Source: CAZFER01 sp964517495 (GTDB taxonomy: Bacteria > Hinthialibacterota > Hinthialibacteria > Hinthialibacterales > Hinthialibacteraceae). From it: 64,000 nucleotides of DNA. The stretch is from contig CAZFER010000031.1 of assembly GCA_964517495.1 (NCBI GenBank), forward strand, positions 1 to 64,000. The letters are read 5' to 3'. Positions 37,268 through 45,747 of the stretch are shown piece by piece (the stretch's first letter is position 1; each line of letters opens with the position of its first letter). A program made the position numbers and the translations under genes. The notes under the pieces are model-generated. The model worked only from the letters and a program-made list of their open reading frames with translations. It did not search any database and was not told the origin of the DNA.

Positions 37268-37310
37268 GGTTATCAAGGGTAAATAAAAACGCTTTACCCT
37301 TGGCACACGG
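37268..37310. repeat. Dispersed palindrome family I, copy 3
   Basis: GGTTATCAAGGGTAAA (37268-37283) then TTTACCCTTGGCACAC (37293-37308). It is nearly identical over its full length to copy 4 at 45651, including the flanking GGTGGTT and GGCACAC. Confidence 0.8.
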
Positions 37311-37357
37311 CATAGGCACCAATGTTTATATTCACAGAAACATTTCGTGCAACAAAA

Positions 37358-37391
37358 AAAAGGGGCAGGCTCAATTGAGCCTGCCCCTTTT
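37358..37391 (-). terminator. Rho-independent terminator of the pdh operon
   Basis: A perfect palindrome 37358-37391 (core GGGGCAGGCTCAA / TTGAGCCTGCCCC) bordered by A-runs and T-runs. On the minus strand it ends in TTTTTTTT. It lies 33 bases after the lpdA stop and closes the aceE-aceF-lpdA operon. Confidence 0.9.
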
Positions 37392-37423
37392 GCATAAAAT
37401 TACTATAATTTGAGTTTACCCAT

Positions 37424-38845
37424 TTAATGATCCCGTTTCTTGCTGATCGCATGGGTGGAATAACCGTAGAACTTCTCCGCACATTCCATAATGGTTTCAG
37501 ACAGGGTCGGATGGGGGTGGACAACCTGAGCCAGGTCCAGCGCTGTGGCGCCCATCTCAATCGCAATGGCGCCTTCGCTGATCATTTCACCCGCTCCGGC
37601 TCCCACGATGCCAACGCCCAGTATTCGTTCGGTTTCCGGTTCAATAACGAGTTTTGTCATCCCGTCGGTTCGATCAAAACTAAGCGCACGGCCCGAGGCG
37701 GTCCAGGGGAACTTGGCCACTTCCACCTCAATATTGTTCTTCTTGGCTTCCTCTTCCGTAAGGCCACACCAGGCCAATTCCGGGTCGGTAAAGACAACCG
37801 CGGGAACGATAATGTTATCAAATTCATTATGATCCCCGGTAATCACATCAACCGCGACGCGCGCCTCTCGCGCAGCCTTATGAGCCAATAGCGCTCCACC
37901 GACCACATCGCCAACGGCGTATATTTTGGGATCATCAGTCTGCATCATTTTATTGACTTTGATGAAACCTTTTTGATCGACATCAACTTTGGTATTTTTA
38001 AGACCTAAATCCTCACAGTTGGGAGAGCGGCCAACACAAACCAATACCCGGTCATACAATTCCTCTACGGGGTCACTACCTTCGGTTTGCATGTTGACCT
38101 TAATCTTTTTACCGCTGGTCGCCATACTGGTCACTTTGGTTTGAAGACGCACCTCTTTGAAGGATTTCTTGGCGTAATTATGAACATATTTCACCATATC
38201 ACGGTCCGCCCCGGCCAGAATAGTATCCAACGCTTCCACCAAAACGATCTTGCTGCCCAGGGTTTTATAAACCACACCCAGCTCCATGCCGATATAACCA
38301 CCACCGATGATCAGCAGGTCTTCGGGGATCTCTTCCACTTCCAACCCCTGATCCGAGGTCATAATGCGCTTGTTCCCCAAATCAAAAACCGCCGGCAGGG
38401 CGGGAACCGAACCCACTGCAATGATGGCTTGTTCGTATTTAATGAATTTCTGACCTTCGCTGGTTTCAACCCGCAGGGTGTTGCTGTCTTCAAAATGCCC
38501 GCGCCCCTTCATCACCTCGACTTTGCGTGCTTTTGCTAGATTAACTACCCCATCCGAAAGTTTATCCAGGATGGAATTTTTCCAGGATCGCATCTGATTC
38601 AAATCGATTTTCGGTTCGCTAAATGTAACCCCGCGGAAAGAGGAATCTTTGGCTTCTTCAATCAATTTGGCCGCGTGTAGATAGGCTTTTGAAGGGATAC
38701 ACCCACGGTTCAGACAAACACCGCCCAGACGGTTGTCTTTATCAACCATTATCACTTTCTTGCCTTTATCAGCAGCGTAAAAAGCCGCCGCGTACCCTCC
38801 GGGTCCAGCTCCGAGAACGACAATTTCTGTTTGGATTGCTTCCAT
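37424..38845 (-). CDS. lpdA: Dihydrolipoamide dehydrogenase (E3)
   Basis: 473 residues. Reoxidises dihydrolipoyl groups of the pyruvate dehydrogenase complex using FAD and NAD. VVLGAGPGGYAAAFYAADKG (9-28) is the FAD fold, CLNRGCIPSK holds the redox disulfide (Cys44, Cys49), IIGGGYIGMELGVVYKTLGS the NAD fold, and HPHPTLSE the catalytic His445 of the dimer interface. It is the last gene of aceE-aceF-lpdA (31 bases after aceF) and is followed by a strong terminator. Confidence 0.95.
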   Translation of the reverse strand: MEAIQTEIVVLGAGPGGYAAAFYAADKGKKVIMVDKDNRLGGVCLNRGCIPSKAYLHAAKLIEEAKDSSFRGVTFSEPKIDLNQMRSWKNSILDKLSDGVVNLAKARKVEVMKGRGHFEDSNTLRVETSEGQKFIKYEQAIIAVGSVPALPAVFDLGNKRIMTSDQGLEVEEIPEDLLIIGGGYIGMELGVVYKTLGSKIVLVEALDTILAGADRDMVKYVHNYAKKSFKEVRLQTKVTSMATSGKKIKVNMQTEGSDPVEELYDRVLVCVGRSPNCEDLGLKNTKVDVDQKGFIKVNKMMQTDDPKIYAVGDVVGGALLAHKAAREARVAVDVITGDHNEFDNIIVPAVVFTDPELAWCGLTEEEAKKNNIEVEVAKFPWTASGRALSFDRTDGMTKLVIEPETERILGVGIVGAGAGEMISEGAIAIEMGATALDLAQVVHPHPTLSETIMECAEKFYGYSTHAISKKRDH

Positions 38846-38876
38846 TCGTCTCTTCCTTAAGTCTATTTTGAATTGT

Positions 38877-40187
38877 TTACAGTTTCACTTGATCTTTGGG
38901 AAAGGATTCAAATCCCGCCACCACTTCGGTTATAAAACGAGCGCCATCCGCTCCATCGATGACCCGATGGTCATACGAGACACATAGAGGCAGGATGGTG
39001 CGCGGTTCTATCTTTCCATCCACTACTGTGGGACGGTTCACACCCCGGCCCATTCCTAAAATAGCGACGTTGGGTTTATTGACAATCGGGGTAAAATGGG
39101 TGCCACCAATTCCACCGAGGTTGGAAATGGTGAAGCTGCTTCCCTTCATTTCCTCGTTGGTCAGTTTCCGATTGCGTGCCTTTTCGGCAATTTCACCCAA
39201 TTCTTTGGATATATCGAACAGGCTTTTCTTTTCCACATTTTGAATCACCGGCACCAGCAGCCCGGCTTCGGTATCCACGGCGATGCCAATATGGTGATAC
39301 TCTTTATATACCACTTCCTCATTGGCTTCTTCCAAACTGGCATTGAAAATGGGGAACTTTTTCAAAGCGTTAGTGACCACTTTGACGGCGAAGGCGGTTA
39401 AGGTCAAATTTGCCCCCTTCTCTTTATACACCTCTTTGAATTCCTTGCGTAATGTCATCAAAGGAGAAATATCGGCCTCATCAAATTGATAAACATGAGG
39501 AATGGTTGACCATGATTCATGCATGCGCCGCCCAATGGTTTTGCGAATGGATGAATAGGGCTGTTTATTAACCGGTCCCCATTGTGAAAAATCAATTGAT
39601 TGGGGGGGCGGTGACGAAGGTTGGGCCTGGCCACTTTCCATTTTACTGAAAGCGATCTCTTGCAGCCGCTGGATATACTTTTTGATATCATCCATAATAA
39701 TGCGGCCACCGCGTTCAGAACCACGAATTTTGGTTAAATCCAGGCCTATATCCCGCGCCACTTTTCGCACGGTCGGCGAGGCTGGTGGAGGGAAACCGCT
39801 TTTGGATGTGTAAGTGTAATTCAATATGGGATCATTGACGGTCGGCACAGTGTATTCCTGATCGCTTTGAACCACCCGCCGTTGTGGTTCAGGGATCGGC
39901 TCCGGCTCTTTGGCCTTGGAAGGCTGAGGTTCTGGTTCCTCTTTACTTTCCCCGTCACCACCCAGGCTGATAATCACCTGTCCGGCCGTAACCGTATCGC
40001 CTTCTTTCACATGTATTTTTTGAACAACACCCGCGTCCGTCGAGGGAATGGGCGCAGTCGCTTTTTCATTCTCGATCTCGAGGATGGTTTGGTCTTTTTT
40101 AACCTGATCACCCTCACTTACCAATATGGATACAACGGTGCCCGAATCCGCTCCTTCGGCCAGTTGTGGTAAACGTATATCCACCAT
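38877..40187 (-). CDS. aceF: Dihydrolipoamide acetyltransferase (E2)
   Basis: 436 residues with one lipoyl domain (2-75; Lys42 in EIENEKATAPIPS is the lipoylation site), a Pro/Glu-rich linker (85-120), an E1/E3-binding domain (about 138-175, ASPTVRKVARDIGLDL) and the catalytic domain (about 205-436) with HRVIDG (407-412). It transfers the acetyl group to CoA and forms the core of the complex. A single lipoyl domain is fewer than the three of the E. coli enzyme. It lies 29 bases after aceE. The divergent lipoate-protein ligase at 43208 may lipoylate it. Confidence 0.95.
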   Translation of the reverse strand: MVDIRLPQLAEGADSGTVVSILVSEGDQVKKDQTILEIENEKATAPIPSTDAGVVQKIHVKEGDTVTAGQVIISLGGDGESKEEPEPQPSKAKEPEPIPEPQRRVVQSDQEYTVPTVNDPILNYTYTSKSGFPPPASPTVRKVARDIGLDLTKIRGSERGGRIIMDDIKKYIQRLQEIAFSKMESGQAQPSSPPPQSIDFSQWGPVNKQPYSSIRKTIGRRMHESWSTIPHVYQFDEADISPLMTLRKEFKEVYKEKGANLTLTAFAVKVVTNALKKFPIFNASLEEANEEVVYKEYHHIGIAVDTEAGLLVPVIQNVEKKSLFDISKELGEIAEKARNRKLTNEEMKGSSFTISNLGGIGGTHFTPIVNKPNVAILGMGRGVNRPTVVDGKIEPRTILPLCVSYDHRVIDGADGARFITEVVAGFESFPKDQVKL

Positions 40188-40216
40188 AAGGAATCCCCTT
40201 CTTTATTGTTTTTGAA

Positions 40217-42931
40217 TTATTCGAATAACGGATAGGTTTTATTTGGGTCAATGTCCAGGTCTTTCATGGCTTGTGCGACACATTTTTTATCAACCTTACC
40301 TTTTTCCGCCAATTGGTAAAGCGTTGCGATCACCACCATCTCCGCATCGATCTCAAAAAAGCGGCGAAGATTCTCGCGGGTATCGCTGCGTCCAAAGCCA
40401 TCGGTTCCGAGTGTCATCAATCCACCAGGCACCCAGGATGAAATCTGGTCGGCGACGATCTTCATATTATCCGAAACCGCCACAAATACACCCTTTTCAT
40501 CCTGCAGAACGGTTTCGAGATACGATTTTTCCGGTTCGGATTCCGGATTCATCATGTTACGGCGTTGAGTTTTTAAGGCATCTGTCCTTAACAATTTATA
40601 GCTGGTTGCGCTCCAAACATCCACGGAAACATCGTATTTTTCGCCCAGGATTTCTTGGGCCTTCAGAGCTGCATTCATAAGGGGACCACTGCCAAATATA
40701 TGAGCTTTGTGTTTCCCCTTATTGCCGGTGTTGAATTTATATAAGCCTTTCAAAATGCCATCTTCCACACCTTCTGGCATTTCAGGGTGTGGATAATTCT
40801 CGTTATATAAGGTGATGTAATAGAAAACATCCTCGCAGCGATGATACATTTGATCGAGGCCATTTTGAATAATCACCGCCAATTCATAAGCAAAGGCAGG
40901 ATCATACGTGAGCAAAGATGGAATTGTGGTAGTTACCAAATGGCTGTGCCCATCCTGGTGCTGCAGACCTTCCCCATTCAGGGTTGTCCGGCCAGCCGTT
41001 CCACCTAATAGGAAGCCGCGCGCGCGGCTGTCACCAGCCAGCCAGAATAGATCGCCTACACGCTGGGGGCCGAACATCGAATAATAGATATAAAATGGAA
41101 TCATATGAATCCCCAGGTTGGCGTATGCGGTCGCTGCTGCCACGAAAGACGATATGGCACCTGCTTCGGTAATGCCTTCTTCCAGAATCTGGCCGTCTTT
41201 GGCTTCCTGGTAATAAAGCAAACTTTCACTATCGACAGGCTCATACAACTGGCCTTTGGATGAATAAATTCCAATCTGGCGGAAAAGAGCATCCATCCCA
41301 AACGTACGGGCTTCATCCGGTATGATTGGCACGACTCGTTTGCCGATTTCTTTATTCCTCAATAATTTGGTTAAAATACGGACAAAGACCATCGTGGTCG
41401 ATGCTTGTTGCTGATTTGTACCCTTCATAAACTCAGCAAACTCATCCATTTGTAGCACTTCGAGAGGTTTGGCCTTGTCTTCGCGTTTGGGTACAAATCC
41501 ACCTAACTCCTTGCGGCGATTCAGCAAATATTGCATTTCCGGGCTGTCTTTTGGTGGGCGGTAGAAGGGGGTTTCGACCACTTCTTCATCCTTAATAGGG
41601 ATGTTAAACCGTGAGCGAAATTCTCGCAGCTCTTTTTCGTTCAATTTCTTCTGTTGGTGGGTGATGTTTCGTCCTTCACCCGCTTCACCCAAGCCATAGC
41701 CCTTAACCGTTTTTGCCAGGATCACTGTGGGTTGGCCTTTATGCTCCACAGCCGCTTTATAGGCGGTGTAGACTTTTTTGGGATCATGGCCGCCGCGCAT
41801 CAATTTGCGAATCTGCTCATCTGTAAGATGGTTGACCAACTCCAGCAATTCAGGGTATTTACCGAAGAAATGCTTGCGGGCGTAGCTGCCGGGTTCTACT
41901 GAGTACTTTTGGTAATCACCATCGACTGCTTCTTCCATGCGCTTGATCAAGAGGCCGGTAGTATCCTTTTTCAACAATTCGTCCCAATCCGAACCCCAGA
42001 TGACTTTGATGACATGCCAACCCGCACCGCGGAAGAGGGATTCCAATTCTTGTATTATCTTGCCATTCCCGCGGACCGGTCCATCCAAGCGTTGGAGATT
42101 ACAATTGACCACCCAAATGAGATTATCCAGCTCTTCACGGGCGGGCAGGGTTAATGAGCCTAATGTTTCAGGTTCATCCGATTCGCCATCCCCTACAAAA
42201 CACCAGACTCGTGGTTCTTCTTTACTTTCCAGTAATCCTCGTGCTTTCATATAGCGCAAAAAGCGGGCGTGATAGATCGAAGTAATAGGCGCCAATCCCA
42301 TCGAAACCGATGGAAACTGCCAAAAATCTGGCATTAAGTAAGGATGAGGGTAGGAGGATAATCCCCCGCCTTCAGCCAATTCCTGTCTGAAATTATGCAG
42401 ATTCTGGGGAGTCAAGCGATATTCCATATAGGCGCGGGCATAATTCCCTGGGGAAGCATGGCCCTGAAAGTAGACCATATCTGCTGGGTGCTTATCGGTA
42501 TCACCACCCCGGAAAAAGTGGTTGAAACCCACTTCATACAAGGTGGCCAATGAGGCATAGGTTGATATATGCCCGCCAAGCCCGGCATGTATCCGGTTTG
42601 CCTGGACCACCATGGCCATGGCGTTCCAGCGGATCAGGCTTTTAATTCGGCGCTCGGTTTCACGGTCGCCCGGATAGTCTGGTTCTTCCTCCGCGGGGAT
42701 GGTATTCAAATAAGGAGTACTGACGGTGACCGGAACATCCAAACCTGACTCACGTAATCCACTGATAACTTCATTTAGCAGGGATTCGGCCCTATGAGGT
42801 TCTTCGTCTCGCAAGGCATGTTGAAGAATATAGCCTAATGAATCGAACCATTTTTGCTTTCCATTCACCGTGGTAACAGCGTCGCTTTGCATTGACTGAT
42901 TTTGAGTATTCGCTGCATTTGAGTCTGCCAC
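40217..42931 (-). CDS. aceE: Pyruvate dehydrogenase E1, homodimeric
   Basis: 904 residues, close to the E. coli AceE length. It decarboxylates pyruvate with thiamine diphosphate and acetylates the lipoyl arm of E2. The thiamine-diphosphate motif is GDGESDEPETLGS through NCNLQRLDGPVRGNG (about 240-295). ETERRIKSLIRWNAMAMV (50-67) and EGLQHQDGHSHL (late transketolase-like domain) are AceE-specific. Homodimeric AceE is typical of Proteobacteria and some other diderm lineages rather than of most Firmicutes. First gene of aceE-aceF-lpdA. Confidence 0.95.
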   Translation of the reverse strand: MADSNAANTQNQSMQSDAVTTVNGKQKWFDSLGYILQHALRDEEPHRAESLLNEVISGLRESGLDVPVTVSTPYLNTIPAEEEPDYPGDRETERRIKSLIRWNAMAMVVQANRIHAGLGGHISTYASLATLYEVGFNHFFRGGDTDKHPADMVYFQGHASPGNYARAYMEYRLTPQNLHNFRQELAEGGGLSSYPHPYLMPDFWQFPSVSMGLAPITSIYHARFLRYMKARGLLESKEEPRVWCFVGDGESDEPETLGSLTLPAREELDNLIWVVNCNLQRLDGPVRGNGKIIQELESLFRGAGWHVIKVIWGSDWDELLKKDTTGLLIKRMEEAVDGDYQKYSVEPGSYARKHFFGKYPELLELVNHLTDEQIRKLMRGGHDPKKVYTAYKAAVEHKGQPTVILAKTVKGYGLGEAGEGRNITHQQKKLNEKELREFRSRFNIPIKDEEVVETPFYRPPKDSPEMQYLLNRRKELGGFVPKREDKAKPLEVLQMDEFAEFMKGTNQQQASTTMVFVRILTKLLRNKEIGKRVVPIIPDEARTFGMDALFRQIGIYSSKGQLYEPVDSESLLYYQEAKDGQILEEGITEAGAISSFVAAATAYANLGIHMIPFYIYYSMFGPQRVGDLFWLAGDSRARGFLLGGTAGRTTLNGEGLQHQDGHSHLVTTTIPSLLTYDPAFAYELAVIIQNGLDQMYHRCEDVFYYITLYNENYPHPEMPEGVEDGILKGLYKFNTGNKGKHKAHIFGSGPLMNAALKAQEILGEKYDVSVDVWSATSYKLLRTDALKTQRRNMMNPESEPEKSYLETVLQDEKGVFVAVSDNMKIVADQISSWVPGGLMTLGTDGFGRSDTRENLRRFFEIDAEMVVIATLYQLAEKGKVDKKCVAQAMKDLDIDPNKTYPLFE

Positions 42932-42967
42932 TATTTCACTCCCTTTTCTCTCGTTTTTGTTATTTTT

Positions 42968-43000
42968 ATCCCTCCCAATCTTGGGCGGGGAATGGATTGC
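42968..43000. repeat. Dispersed palindrome family II, copy D
   Basis: CCCTCCCAATCTTGGG (42970-42985) followed by CGGGGAATGGATTGCC. It matches the reverse complement of copies A and C and lies just upstream of aceE, in the 276-base gap shared with the lipoate ligase gene. That gap holds the divergent promoters; no clear -35/-10 pair was identified. Confidence 0.7.
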
Positions 43001-43207
43001 CTAAAACTGATCAGATTATAATTCCCTTTTTCTATTTACTGACGTGGCATTGGCCACTTGAATGTAAATCCCTTTATATGGTTGGCTTCACCTTCTTTTC
43101 AGCAACCATTATGGATATTATTTGGTCTTTTATTATACTCAATTCGCGGTAAAACCTATGTGTAGTGTGTATGTATCCGTGTTTGCTTGACGAATGATGC
43201 TGATGAC

Positions 43208-43930
43208 ATGATGGATTATTTGGACTATACCTATTCAGCCCCTTGTCACAACCTGGCATGCGATGAAGCATTGCTGTTGATGTGTGAATCGGGATACAGC
43301 CGCCAGATTCTGCGGTTTTGGGAGTCAAGCCAGTATTTTGTGGTGCTTGGCCATTCCAACCCTGTTTCAACCGAAGTGAATCTTCCTAACTGTAGATTGT
43401 ATAACATTCCCGTATTTAGGCGAACCAGCGGCGGCGGCGCGGTTCTGCAAGGACCGGGATGTTTAAATTATTCCTTGATTTTGCGAATTGAAAAAGATGG
43501 ACCGCTTGATTCGATCCGAAATTCCAATAAATATGTATTACATCGCCACCAACAGGCATTGCAAAGCTTGTTGAATGAACCGCTTAAGGTGTGTGGCATT
43601 TCGGATTTGGCACTGGGTGAACTTAAAGTTTCCGGCAATGCCCAACGCCGAAAAAAGCATTATATTTTGATCCACGGTACCTTTTTGTTAGAATTTGATC
43701 TGGATTTGGTTGAGAAAGTACTGCCTTTTCCCGCTCATCAACCTGAATACCGTAAAAACCGTCCCCATCGGCATTTTATTACCAACCTTCCCCTTTCCCC
43801 CGAGGTTGTCAAAGAGGCTTTAAAAGTTGTGTGGGGTGCGAGTGAAATGCTTGAAAACATCCCCAATGATTCGATTGAAGAATTGGTGGCAAGTAAATAT
43901 ACCAAAGATGAATGGAATTATAAGTTTTGA
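43208..43930 (+). CDS. lplA: Lipoate-protein ligase A-like protein
   Basis: 240 residues from the ATG at 43208 (an in-frame TTG at 43187 is also possible). Attaches lipoate, or transfers lipoyl or octanoyl groups, to lysines of E2 subunits. Family blocks: NLACDEALL, FRRTSGGGAVLQGPGCLNYS (the R-R-x-[ST]-G-G-G-A-V signature, about 78-97), and the lysine in LGELKVSGNAQRRKKHYILI (about 140-160). It is divergent from aceE, so the ligase and its likely substrate share an upstream region. The short C-terminal half means it may be a lipoyl or octanoyltransferase-like branch. Confidence 0.82.
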   Translation: MMDYLDYTYSAPCHNLACDEALLLMCESGYSRQILRFWESSQYFVVLGHSNPVSTEVNLPNCRLYNIPVFRRTSGGGAVLQGPGCLNYSLILRIEKDGPLDSIRNSNKYVLHRHQQALQSLLNEPLKVCGISDLALGELKVSGNAQRRKKHYILIHGTFLLEFDLDLVEKVLPFPAHQPEYRKNRPHRHFITNLPLSPEVVKEALKVVWGASEMLENIPNDSIEELVASKYTKDEWNYKF

Positions 43931-43982
43931 AATGTTAACCAAAATATAGATGAGGGTTTAAGGGATTTTGCAAGACACTCTA

Positions 43983-44019
43983 TTAACAACCCTCCCAGGC
44001 TTGGAAGGGGAATGGAATA
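43983..44019. repeat. Dispersed palindrome family II, copy E
   Basis: CCCTCCCAGGCTTGGAAGGG (43990-44009) then GAATGGAATA. It matches the reverse complement of copy C, and lies between the lipoate ligase and the lhgO gene. Confidence 0.7.
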
Positions 44020-44060
44020 CTGTATGACTTATCTTTAAATTTTAGAGGGTATTACATCAA

Positions 44061-45269
44061 ATGAATGAGCCTATTTATGATATTACAGTGATTGGTGGAG
44101 GAATTATCGGCCTGGCTGTGGCCCGGGCGTTTTTGGATAGAAAGAACCTTTCGATTGCGGTGCTTGAGGCGGAAGACCGGTTAGCGGCCCATCAGACTGG
44201 CAACAACAGCGGGGTGATTCATTCCGGCTTGTATTATAAACCCGGTTCGCTAAAAGCGGTTAATTGCACCAAAGGGCGGGAGATGCTCTATCAATTTTGT
44301 GCGGAACATGGCATTTCTCACGAACGTTGCGGAAAACTGGTAGTTGCCACCCATGAGGGGGAAATCCCCGCTTTGGAAGAACTCCATCGCCGGGGCACGG
44401 AGAATGGTCTGCAAGGTTTGCACAAATTGAGCGGCGAGGAATTGCACGATTATGAACCACATATCACTGGAGTGGCGGGCTTATGGGTGCCTGATACGGG
44501 TATCGTGGATTTTGTTCGCGTGGTGGAGGTGTTGGCTCAGCAGGTAAAAGAGTGTGGGGGAGCGATCCATACCAACCACCGATTGATGAAGGTCGAGCGT
44601 GAAAACGGTACCTTTATTCTGGAAACCAGTAAGAATCCTGTTCGCTGCCGAAATGTCGTTAACTGTGCGGGTTTGCAATGCGACCGGGTGGCGCGGATGT
44701 TTGGGGTTAATCCGGGACTCAAGATTATCCCCTTTCGCGGTGAGTATTATGAACTGAAAGAGGGTAAACACCATTTGGTGCGTAACTTGATTTACCCGGT
44801 GCCTGATCCCCGTTTTCCCTTTTTGGGTGTACATTTCACCCGCATGATCCAGGGGGGAATCGAGGCAGGCCCGAACGCCGTGCTGGCCTTTAAGCGTGAG
44901 GGTTATACGAAAACCTCCTTTTCTCTGCGTGATTGTGCTGAAACATGCACCTACCCAGGATTTTGGAAAATGGCGGCCCGTTTTTGGAAAACCGGTGTTG
45001 GAGAATTTTACCGTTCCTTTAGCAAATCGGCTTTCGTACGCGCCCTCCAAAAACTGATGCCCGAACTTACGCTTGACGACATTATTCCCGCTGGCGCTGG
45101 TGTACGCGCTCAGGCGGTTGAGCCTACCGGCAAACTGGTTGACGATTTCCGTATTGTCGAAGCAGAACGGATGATCCACGTTCTCAACGCGCCGTCGCCT
45201 GCGGCGACCGCATCGCTCAATATTGGTGAGACGGTGGCGGAGCGGGCGTTGGGGAATTTTGGGGTGTGA
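44061..45269 (+). CDS. lhgO: L-2-hydroxyglutarate oxidase/dehydrogenase
   Basis: 402 residues. FAD-dependent oxidation of L-2-hydroxyglutarate to 2-oxoglutarate at the membrane, removing a metabolic by-product. The FAD fold is ITVIGGGIIGLAVARAFLD (8-26), then HQTGNNSGVIHSGLYYKPGS (50-69), the LhgO-typical block, and the closing APSPAATASLNIGETVAE. A DAO superfamily member, no other reading seems better. The upstream lipoate ligase is 130 bases away; a palindromic repeat separates them. Confidence 0.9.
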   Translation: MNEPIYDITVIGGGIIGLAVARAFLDRKNLSIAVLEAEDRLAAHQTGNNSGVIHSGLYYKPGSLKAVNCTKGREMLYQFCAEHGISHERCGKLVVATHEGEIPALEELHRRGTENGLQGLHKLSGEELHDYEPHITGVAGLWVPDTGIVDFVRVVEVLAQQVKECGGAIHTNHRLMKVERENGTFILETSKNPVRCRNVVNCAGLQCDRVARMFGVNPGLKIIPFRGEYYELKEGKHHLVRNLIYPVPDPRFPFLGVHFTRMIQGGIEAGPNAVLAFKREGYTKTSFSLRDCAETCTYPGFWKMAARFWKTGVGEFYRSFSKSAFVRALQKLMPELTLDDIIPAGAGVRAQAVEPTGKLVDDFRIVEAERMIHVLNAPSPAATASLNIGETVAERALGNFGV

Positions 45270-45387
45270 TGGGGGAAGGGCAAAAATAACTGACGGTTTG
45301 TGACGTTTATGATAATATGAGAACTATCCGCAAATTTTATAAGCCATTTAATCGTAACATCCTCGTGGAAAACGTAAACGACAGTAG

Positions 45388-45504
45388 GCTATTTATTCAA
45401 AACAGTCAATTAATGGTGGAACGTATCATGTTGGATATGGTTCATATCCAGATGAATATGTGTATCACCATCCTTGTCAAGCCAACCTTTCGATAAATTA
45501 TGGT
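45388..45504 (+). pseudogene. Fragment of H-X9-DG type prepilin-like gene
   Basis: Starting just after a TAG (45385-45387), the frame reads KQSINGGTYHVGYGSYPDE then YVYHHPCQANLSINYG. The ending resembles the H-X9-DG segment of planctomycete-type (DUF1559) prepilin-like proteins, with H, nine residues, then YG where DG is expected. It has no start or N-terminal pilin helix. The 478-base gap 45270-45747 holds this fragment, a short G/C palindrome at 45525-45538 and repeat copy 4. The call is tentative. Confidence 0.3.
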
Positions 45505-45650
45505 TCTTTTTTTTCTCTTTTGTTTCGGGGCGCCCCGAGTTTTTTTCGGGGGGTTGGGTGTTTTGTATGGAAGTTAATGTGGGGATGGAAGTTGAGTTTT
45601 ACCCAGAAATTTAAGATTTGCAAGCTGGGGAGCATCGGCGATATTTCGAA

Positions 45651-45698
45651 GGTGGTTTTCAAGGGTAAAGAACGGCGTTTTACCCTTGGCACACAGCC
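45651..45698. repeat. Dispersed palindrome family I, copy 4
   Basis: GGTGGTTTTCAAGGGTAAAG then, after ACGGCG, TTTTACCCTTGGCACACAGC. It is the closest relative of copy 3 (37268). It lies about 50 bases downstream of the GH172 gene's stop, so it could also end that transcript. Confidence 0.8.
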
Positions 45699-45747
45699 AC
45701 TGAAACTGAATAGGTTTTGAGTGTATGGAGTTAACTTCCTACGTAGT

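Noticed and set aside
37001..37423. Possible CRISPR-like spacing of the repeat pair at 37143 and 37268
   Set aside because: Only two palindromic units in opposite orientation with no regular spacer; they match dispersed palindromes instead.
44481..45179. 232-codon open frame opposite lhgO
   Set aside because: Antisense to a well-supported FAD oxidase; no ribosome-binding site or family match.
45525..45551. G/C palindrome with a T-run after lhgO
   Set aside because: The exact palindrome leaves no proper loop and lies about 255 bases after the gene; a terminator role is too uncertain to list.
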